Assembly: GCA_022720335.1 (NCBI GenBank)
Contig: JAIHVJ010000044.1
Location: 1 to 25,778, forward strand
DNA length: 25,778 nucleotides
Direction: 5' to 3'
Source: Collinsella sp.
GTDB lineage: Bacteria > Actinomycetota > Coriobacteriia > Coriobacteriales > Coriobacteriaceae
Of the stretch, positions 20,878-25,778 are shown one piece after another (positions within the stretch are counted from its first letter, which is position 1; each line of letters opens with the position of its first letter). The translations under genes were made by a program, and so were the position numbers. The notes below the pieces were generated by a model. That model worked only from the letters and a program-made list of their open reading frames with translations. It did no database searches and was not told where the DNA came from.

Positions 20878-23654
20878 CAGAATCCTCCAAACTCACGATC
20901 TTCACGTGCCATCTCGGCGTCGACAGATTTCAGCGCGGCAAGACCCTCTTCGTCTAGGAGAACCTCACGCGGCTTGGAACCGTCAGGCGGACCAACGACA
21001 CCCTTTTCTTCCAGCATATCCATAATACGCCCGGCACGCGCATAGCCAACCTTCAGACGGCGTTGCAGGCCAGATGTGGAGCCCAGCTGCGATTCCACCA
21101 CAATATGGGCGGCTTCCCAAATGAGCGGGTCGTCGTCCTGCGGCTCGGCGACTCCGGTGCGGACAATGCCGCCACCCGCCATGGACATCGAAGCGGGCGC
21201 CACGGCAGACAGGATCTCCTCGTGGTAGTCGGGCTCGCTCTGCGACTTGACGAACTCGACAATCTCGTTGATTTCGTCGTCCGAGACAAAGCAGCCCTGA
21301 ATACGGCGAGGCTTGCCCCAGTCGACCTTGGAAAACAGCATGTCGCCCAAACCGGTGAGCTTTTCGGCACCCATCTGGTCAATGATGACGCGCGAGTCGA
21401 TGCCCGTGGCAACGTTAAAGGCGATGCGGTTGGTGATGTTGGCCTTGATAAGGCCCGTCACCACGTTGGAGCTCGGACGCTGCGTAGCCACGATGAGGTG
21501 AATACCGGCGGCACGGCCCAGCTGCGCAATACGCACGATCGAGGCCTCGACATCCTTACCGGCGACCATCATCAGGTCCGAGAGCTCGTCGATGATGATG
21601 ACCAGGTAGGGCATCTTTTGCGGCGGGTTATCGTAATGCTCAAACTCGCCGGCGGCCTGCTTTTCGTTGTAGGTCGAGATCTTACGCACGTTGAGACGCT
21701 CGAAGACCTTCAGGCGACGCTCCATCTCGGACACGGCCCATTGCAGAGCGCTCGCGGCCTGCTTGGGCTCGGTCACTACAGGCACGTAAAGATGCGGCAG
21801 ACCGTTATAGCCCGCAAGCTCGACGCGCTTGGGGTCGACCATGATCAGACGAACGTCCTCGGGAAGGGCGCGCATGAGCAAGGTCGTGATGATGGAGTTG
21901 ATCATGACCGACTTACCGGAACCCGTGGTACCGGCGATCAGCAGGTGGGGCATCTTGGCAAGGTCAGCGACGACCGGCGTACCCTCGGCATCTCGACCGA
22001 TGGCGAGCTCGAGCGGACCGCCCTTCACATAGGGAAGCACGTCGCCCAGGTTGACGTTCTGGCGCTTGCGATTGGGGATCTCGATACCCACAAGCGAGGT
22101 GCCGGGGATCGGGGCAAAGATACGCACCGACTGGGCAGCAAGCGATAGCGCGATATCGTCCTCGAGGCTCGAAATCTTGCTCACGCGCTCGCCCTCGCCA
22201 GGTTGCAGCTTAAAGGTCGTCACCGTGGGGCCGGCGATCCAGCCGACCACGCGGGCACTACGACCAAACTCCAGCAAGGTGGACTGAAGCGACTCGGCAG
22301 TCTGTTCCAGCTCCTTGTCAGAAGACGCGGAGGAAGCCGACTGCGGGTTGGCATGCAGAATCTCAAGTGGCGGAAGTTTGAGGCCGTCCTCTTCTTCGCC
22401 CTCGTTATCTGCGGCGCCGCCGTCCGCTCCCCCATCGCTAGCCGCAGCCGATTCGACAGCACTCAAGGCAGGCGCATCGGCAACCTTGGGATGCTTCAAG
22501 AAGTCGGGGATCTGAGGTGCTGCCGAGACAGGATTCACGGCAAACGGCGGCTCGGACTCGTCGATCTTATCGGGGTCGTCTTCCATCGAAAGCTGACCGG
22601 TTACCTGGTCGCGCTTTGCATGGCGACGCGGCAGCAAAGTTGTCTTTGCGGTCTCAATCGGAGCCTCGTCGTCCTCGTCATCGCCCTCGGTGAGCTCAAT
22701 CTCGCTCTCGGACCAAGACGGGTCGGGCTCACTCGTATTGAGTTTGGGCGCAGCCTTGCCCTTCTTGGCATGGCGGCGCGGCAACAGCGTCGTCTTAGCG
22801 CGCTCAGCTTCCACGGCATCGGACACGTCGACAAACGGATCCTCGTCCTCGTCGTCATCGTCCAAAACCGGGTCCACATCGTTGCCCATGACCGTGGTCA
22901 CGGCAGCATCGGAGCCCTTTTGACGAAGAATGCTCAGGTGAGGACGGGCAACGCCGGGCACCGACAGGGCCTCATCGTCACCCCACGGACTCGCGTTAAC
23001 ATCGGCACGACGGCGCTCGGCAAAATCAGCCGCACGGTCGCGAGCAGAGCGCAAAACGCCGCCCACCGAAAAGCCGATGATGACCAGGCCCACGACGACA
23101 AGGCCCAACAGGACCACCATCGCGATAGGCTTACCCAGGGCATTCTGCAGCGCACTCGCAATAAACGCACCGATGTAGCCACCCGAGGCGGACAAATTTT
23201 GCGGCGTGAACATAAGGTCACAAGAGACACTCGTACCCGGCACCATCAGCGAAAGAATGGAGACGACGGCGATAAAGACCACGGCGCCGCCCGCAACAGA
23301 GCGTACGTTGAGCGGCGAGTCCTCGCCTAAAAAGAGCGTGGCGGCAAACAGCAAAATGACGATCGGCAGCACGTAGGCGCCCAGACCAAAGCCCAGGTGG
23401 TAGAAACCGGCAACCGCAGCCGTAACGGGTGCGGTCGCCGGCGAAATCACGGCAATGAAGGACGCAATCGCCAAAACGGCAATGACCACGCCGGCGATAT
23501 CGCGGTTGGCCGAGGGCTCGACCAAGGGCTCGAAATCATCGAACTCGGACTCGTGGCCCTTATTGGCACGCAGATGGGAACCGGCACCCTTAGCAGATGC
23601 CGGTTGGTTGTTGGCCTTATTGCCTTTGGCGTTTTGTGCAGATCCGCGCGCCAA
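20877..23654 (-). CDS. ftsK: DNA translocase FtsK/SpoIIIE
   Basis: FtsK/SpoIIIE is a septal DNA pump that clears chromosomes during division. The 925-residue protein has a charged N-terminus, about four membrane helices (54-210), a long acidic linker (215-470), a motor domain with Walker A GTTGSGKS (about 574-581), IIDELSDLMM Walker B and TQRPS, and a C-terminal gamma winged helix (about 845-910; SQLGSTSGLQRRLKVGYARAGRIMD) that reads polar DNA sequences. The start is TTG at 23654 with GGAGG six bases upstream; no nearby ATG fits. The linker holds AKTTLLPRRHAK twice (near 285 and 335). It begins 1 nt after the rnj stop. Confidence 0.96.
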   Translation of the reverse strand: MARGSAQNAKGNKANNQPASAKGAGSHLRANKGHESEFDDFEPLVEPSANRDIAGVVIAVLAIASFIAVISPATAPVTAAVAGFYHLGFGLGAYVLPIVILLFAATLFLGEDSPLNVRSVAGGAVVFIAVVSILSLMVPGTSVSCDLMFTPQNLSASGGYIGAFIASALQNALGKPIAMVVLLGLVVVGLVIIGFSVGGVLRSARDRAADFAERRRADVNASPWGDDEALSVPGVARPHLSILRQKGSDAAVTTVMGNDVDPVLDDDDEDEDPFVDVSDAVEAERAKTTLLPRRHAKKGKAAPKLNTSEPDPSWSESEIELTEGDDEDDEAPIETAKTTLLPRRHAKRDQVTGQLSMEDDPDKIDESEPPFAVNPVSAAPQIPDFLKHPKVADAPALSAVESAAASDGGADGGAADNEGEEEDGLKLPPLEILHANPQSASSASSDKELEQTAESLQSTLLEFGRSARVVGWIAGPTVTTFKLQPGEGERVSKISSLEDDIALSLAAQSVRIFAPIPGTSLVGIEIPNRKRQNVNLGDVLPYVKGGPLELAIGRDAEGTPVVADLAKMPHLLIAGTTGSGKSVMINSIITTLLMRALPEDVRLIMVDPKRVELAGYNGLPHLYVPVVTEPKQAASALQWAVSEMERRLKVFERLNVRKISTYNEKQAAGEFEHYDNPPQKMPYLVIIIDELSDLMMVAGKDVEASIVRIAQLGRAAGIHLIVATQRPSSNVVTGLIKANITNRIAFNVATGIDSRVIIDQMGAEKLTGLGDMLFSKVDWGKPRRIQGCFVSDDEINEIVEFVKSQSEPDYHEEILSAVAPASMSMAGGGIVRTGVAEPQDDDPLIWEAAHIVVESQLGSTSGLQRRLKVGYARAGRIMDMLEEKGVVGPPDGSKPREVLLDEEGLAALKSVDAEMAREDREFGGF

Positions 23655-23655
23655 A

Positions 23656-25326
23656 CTAAACCTCCATGACGACCGGGATGATCATCGGACGAGTGCGCGT
23701 ACGGCTCCAGATAAAGTTGGAGAGCGAGTCGCGCACGGCCTTGCGAATGGCATCGGAACCGCTGCTCGTAAAGCTGAACTTGCCCTTCTCGATCGTCTTC
23801 ATAATGGACGCGGAGGCATCCTCGGAGAACTGGTCGTCGATGGCAAACGAGACGCCGCGGCCCGAGAACTCGATGGCCTCGATCTTCTTGTGCTTGAGCG
23901 AGACGATGGCAACAGCGGTAACCATACCGTCGTTGGCGAGCTTCTGACGATCACGCAGGACGATGGGGTCGGTATCGCCGATGCGCAGGCCGTCGACGTA
24001 GACGACGCCGGACTCGACGGGCGTACCGCGCTTGACGATACCGCCGCGCATCTCGAGCGTGTCGCCGTTATCGAGGATAAAGATATGATCGTCCTTGATG
24101 CCCATCTTGCGGGCAAGCTGGGCATGGGCGCGCAGATGCACGGCCTCACCGTGAACCGGCATAAAGTAAGTGGGCTTGGCCATGGCCATCAGGAGCTTGA
24201 GCTCCTCCTGGCTACCGTGGCCCGAGACGTGGACAAGAGCGCGGTTCTTATCCCACACGTCGCAGCCGAGCTTGGCCAGGCTGTTGACGACCTGCTGGAC
24301 GGCTTTCTCATTGCCGGGAACAGGAGTTGCCGAAAGGATGACGGTATCGCCCTCGTGGATAGAGAGCGTCTTGTGCTCGCCATTGGCCATGCGGGACAGG
24401 GCCGACAGCGGCTCGCCCTGCGAACCGGTGCACATGACGACGATCTTGTCGTCGGGCAGGTTATCGATATCGAAGGCATCGATGATATCGGCATCGTCGA
24501 TGTTGAGATAACCGAGCTCGCGCGCCACGCGGGTGTTCGTGAGCATGGAACGACCGGTCACAACGACCTTACGGCCGCACTTGCGGGCGGCATCGCAGAT
24601 CTGCTGCAAACGATGGATGTGGCTCGAGAACGAAGCGACGAACACGCGACCCGGGGCGTTCTTGATGGCGTGCAGCAAGTTGGGACCGACCTCGGCCTCG
24701 GACTTGGTAAAGCCGGGAACCGTGGCATTGGTGGAGTCGGACAGCAACAGGTCGATGCCCTGCTTGGCAAAGCGGCTGATAGCGGCATAGTCGGGCGTGA
24801 CGCCGTCGATGGGGGTCTGGTCGAGCTTAAAGTCGCCGGTGTGCATAACGGTGCCCTGATTGGTGCGAATGAACACGCCCAGAGCGCCGGGGATGGAATG
24901 CGTCATCGAGAAGAAGTCGAGCGAGATACCGCCAAGGTTGACATGGCTGCCGCCCTTGACCTCACGGAACTTGGGCGCGCGGATGCGGAACTCAGAAAGC
25001 TTGCCCTCGATAAAGCCAAGCGTCAGCTTGCTCGAAAAGATGGGCACCTTGTTGTTGAGGTCCTGCAGCAGGTACGGAAGCGAACCGGTGTGGTCCTCGT
25101 GGCCGTGGGTGACGACGATACCGCGGAGCTTCTCCTCGTTCTCCAGGACATAGGTGTAGTCAGGAAGCACCAGGTCGATACCAGGCTGGGAGTCATCCGG
25201 GAACATGAGACCGGCGTCGACGAGCACCATGTCGTCGCCGCACTCGAAGACCGTCATGTTCTTGCCGATGCCGTCAAGGCCACCGAGCGGAATGATCTTC
25301 AAGGGAGATGATTTTTTAGCTGCCAT
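23656..25326 (-). CDS. rnj: Ribonuclease J
   Basis: RNase J is a metallo-beta-lactamase-fold ribonuclease with 5'-exo and endo activity in rRNA and mRNA processing. The 556-residue protein has the metal motif HGHEDH (74-79), VDAGLMFPDD, MHTGDFKLDQTP, a beta-CASP region with SDSTNA, CTGSQGEP and HVSGHGSQEE, MPVHGE, and a C-terminal domain. ATG 25326 gives normal length; the best AAAGGA lies about 14 nt upstream, unusually far, and no closer start exists in frame. It leads the series rnj-ftsK-rodZ-yajQ-rimO-pgsA-cinA. Together with RNase Y the window encodes both major Gram-positive mRNA decay nucleases. Confidence 0.96.
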   Translation of the reverse strand: MAAKKSSPLKIIPLGGLDGIGKNMTVFECGDDMVLVDAGLMFPDDSQPGIDLVLPDYTYVLENEEKLRGIVVTHGHEDHTGSLPYLLQDLNNKVPIFSSKLTLGFIEGKLSEFRIRAPKFREVKGGSHVNLGGISLDFFSMTHSIPGALGVFIRTNQGTVMHTGDFKLDQTPIDGVTPDYAAISRFAKQGIDLLLSDSTNATVPGFTKSEAEVGPNLLHAIKNAPGRVFVASFSSHIHRLQQICDAARKCGRKVVVTGRSMLTNTRVARELGYLNIDDADIIDAFDIDNLPDDKIVVMCTGSQGEPLSALSRMANGEHKTLSIHEGDTVILSATPVPGNEKAVQQVVNSLAKLGCDVWDKNRALVHVSGHGSQEELKLLMAMAKPTYFMPVHGEAVHLRAHAQLARKMGIKDDHIFILDNGDTLEMRGGIVKRGTPVESGVVYVDGLRIGDTDPIVLRDRQKLANDGMVTAVAIVSLKHKKIEAIEFSGRGVSFAIDDQFSEDASASIMKTIEKGKFSFTSSGSDAIRKAVRDSLSNFIWSRTRTRPMIIPVVMEV

Positions 25327-25430
25327 AGGTGAGTGTTGTTTCCTTTCTTCGAAACGGGTCTGAAACAACCGACGGGGCGCTTCTGGCAAACCGACCGCCG
25401 GGAACGTACAAACATGCATCACAGAGTCGA

Positions 25431-25525
25431 ACGGGCTAAGTTTCCTGCTCTACAGTCCTGCTCACGACGGAGGCCACATTAAGTGGCCTCCTGTTCGTGC
25501 GGAACTCGCGATAAACTTAGCCCGT
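25431..25525 (+). repeat. Family B structured repeat, copy 1
   Basis: Outer arms ACGGGCTAAGTTT (25431-25443) and AAACTTAGCCCGT (25513-25525) form a perfect 13-bp stem. Inside are GCTCTACAGTCCTGC (25447-25461), an apical hairpin GGAGGCCAC-ATTAA-GTGGCCTCC (25469-25491) and GCGGAACTCGCG (25499-25510). The conserved blocks recur inverted at 25707-25778, where the apical stem is a different, still complementary sequence. It lies about 105 bp upstream of rnj. Confidence 0.85.
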
Positions 25526-25540
25526 GCCGGGGCCGCTGAG

Positions 25541-25590
25541 CCCTGACCTGCCAATATGAGATAGGTTTATTTTGGTAGGTTTCATCAGGG
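25541..25590. other. Bulged hairpin between the two family B repeats
   Basis: CCCTGA (25541-25546) with TCAGGG (25585-25590) and CCTGCCAA (25547-25554) with TTGGTAGG (25572-25579, one G-T pair) form a stem broken by a 5-nt bulge. The rest of 25526-25698 shows no gene and no other clear feature. Confidence 0.4.
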
Positions 25591-25698
25591 GAAATACTGC
25601 TGTGTCTATCTACTGATCTGAAATCTGACTACTGAATAGACTGTCTAACTAAATAGCGGGCGGCACTAACCAGCCCTTTTGCTTGCGCCCGGGAGGGC

Positions 25699-25778
25699 CG
25701 CATATGAAGTTTATCGCGAGTTCCGCACGCAAAGGAAAGCACTTAATGTGCTTTCCGTCTTGCGCAGGACTGTAGAGC
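25699..25778 (-). repeat. Family B structured repeat, copy 2 (cut by window end)
   Basis: Read on minus, this copy repeats GCTCTACAGTCCTGC (25778-25764), an apical hairpin GGAAAGCAC-ATTAA-GTGCTTTCC (25756-25734) and the GCGGAACTCGCG block (25726-25715) of copy 1. The apical stem differs at three base pairs, all compensated. The outer arm on plus is CCGCATATGAAGTTT (25699-25713); its partner would lie just outside the window. Confidence 0.8.

Noticed and set aside
23455..25311. 618-codon plus-strand open frame opposite rnj and the start of ftsK
   Set aside because: Same explanation: mirror frame of conserved RNase J sequence with no motif of its own.
25327..25430. Promoter for rnj
   Set aside because: Candidate hexamers match the consensus at only about half the positions, too weak to annotate.
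1..25778. CRISPR arrays, tRNA or rRNA genes, insertion-sequence transposases, phage genes
   Set aside because: No regularly spaced direct repeats, cloverleaf sequences, or transposase/integrase proteins are visible; all sizeable proteins are accounted for by core genes.

Overview
The window reads as a chromosomal housekeeping region from a member of the Coriobacteriia (Actinomycetota), most likely Collinsella or a close relative. That assignment is an inference from gene order, protein character and Gram-positive-type LexA boxes; no 16S gene or database search supports it here. Nearly every protein is full length. The backbone order (RNase J, FtsK/SpoIIIE, RodZ/YmfM-like, PgsA, CinA, RecA, RNase Y, SpoVS, MiaB) resembles the Bacillus subtilis ymf-pgsA-cinA-recA-rny-spoVS neighbourhood, with YajQ, RimO, RecX and a GHKL ATPase interleaved.

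Layout. Positions 1-99 hold the tail of an NlpC/P60-like cell-wall hydrolase. At 278-1828 a DegV lipid-binding protein and a DUF1836 regulator face each other, and both have the same 29-bp palindromic operator upstream. At 1983-4341 are thioredoxin reductase (minus) and an MGDG-synthase/UgtP-like glycosyltransferase (plus). At 4342-4786 a gene-free convergent gap carries two and a half copies of a long-hairpin repeat (family A) plus another hairpin with a possible pseudoknot. At 4787-7691 is an SOS cluster: dut, nrdR and a LysM protein on minus, divergent from lexA and a DUF1624 membrane protein on plus, with three LexA boxes between them. At 7676-14128 is the minus-strand operon rny - GHKL ATPase - spoVS - miaB - miaA - hflX. 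At 14386-16016 is recA-recX behind a LexA-controlled promoter with phased A-tracts upstream. At 16274-25326 is the minus-strand series rnj - ftsK - rodZ-like - yajQ - rimO - pgsA - cinA. At 25327-25778 is a gene-free end carrying two inverted copies of a second structured repeat (family B), one cut by the window edge.

How the genes work together. The region combines RNA turnover (RNase J, RNase Y), tRNA and ribosome modification (MiaA, MiaB, RimO), chromosome segregation and cell shape (FtsK, RodZ-like), phospholipid and glycolipid synthesis (PgsA, glycosyltransferase), and the DNA-damage response (LexA, RecA, RecX, LysM division-inhibitor candidate, dUTPase, NrdR). Very tight stop/start overlaps (TAATG or TGATG at lexA-DUF1624, miaB-miaA, miaA-hflX and ftsK-rodZ) indicate translational coupling.

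The least explained parts are the two hairpin-repeat families. In both, the core is conserved while the stem arms differ between copies yet remain self-complementary. That pattern points to selection on structure. The shared DegV/DUF1836 operator, a hairpin burying the nrdR start codon, and a roughly 160-nt structured leader before RNase Y are the main regulatory observations.
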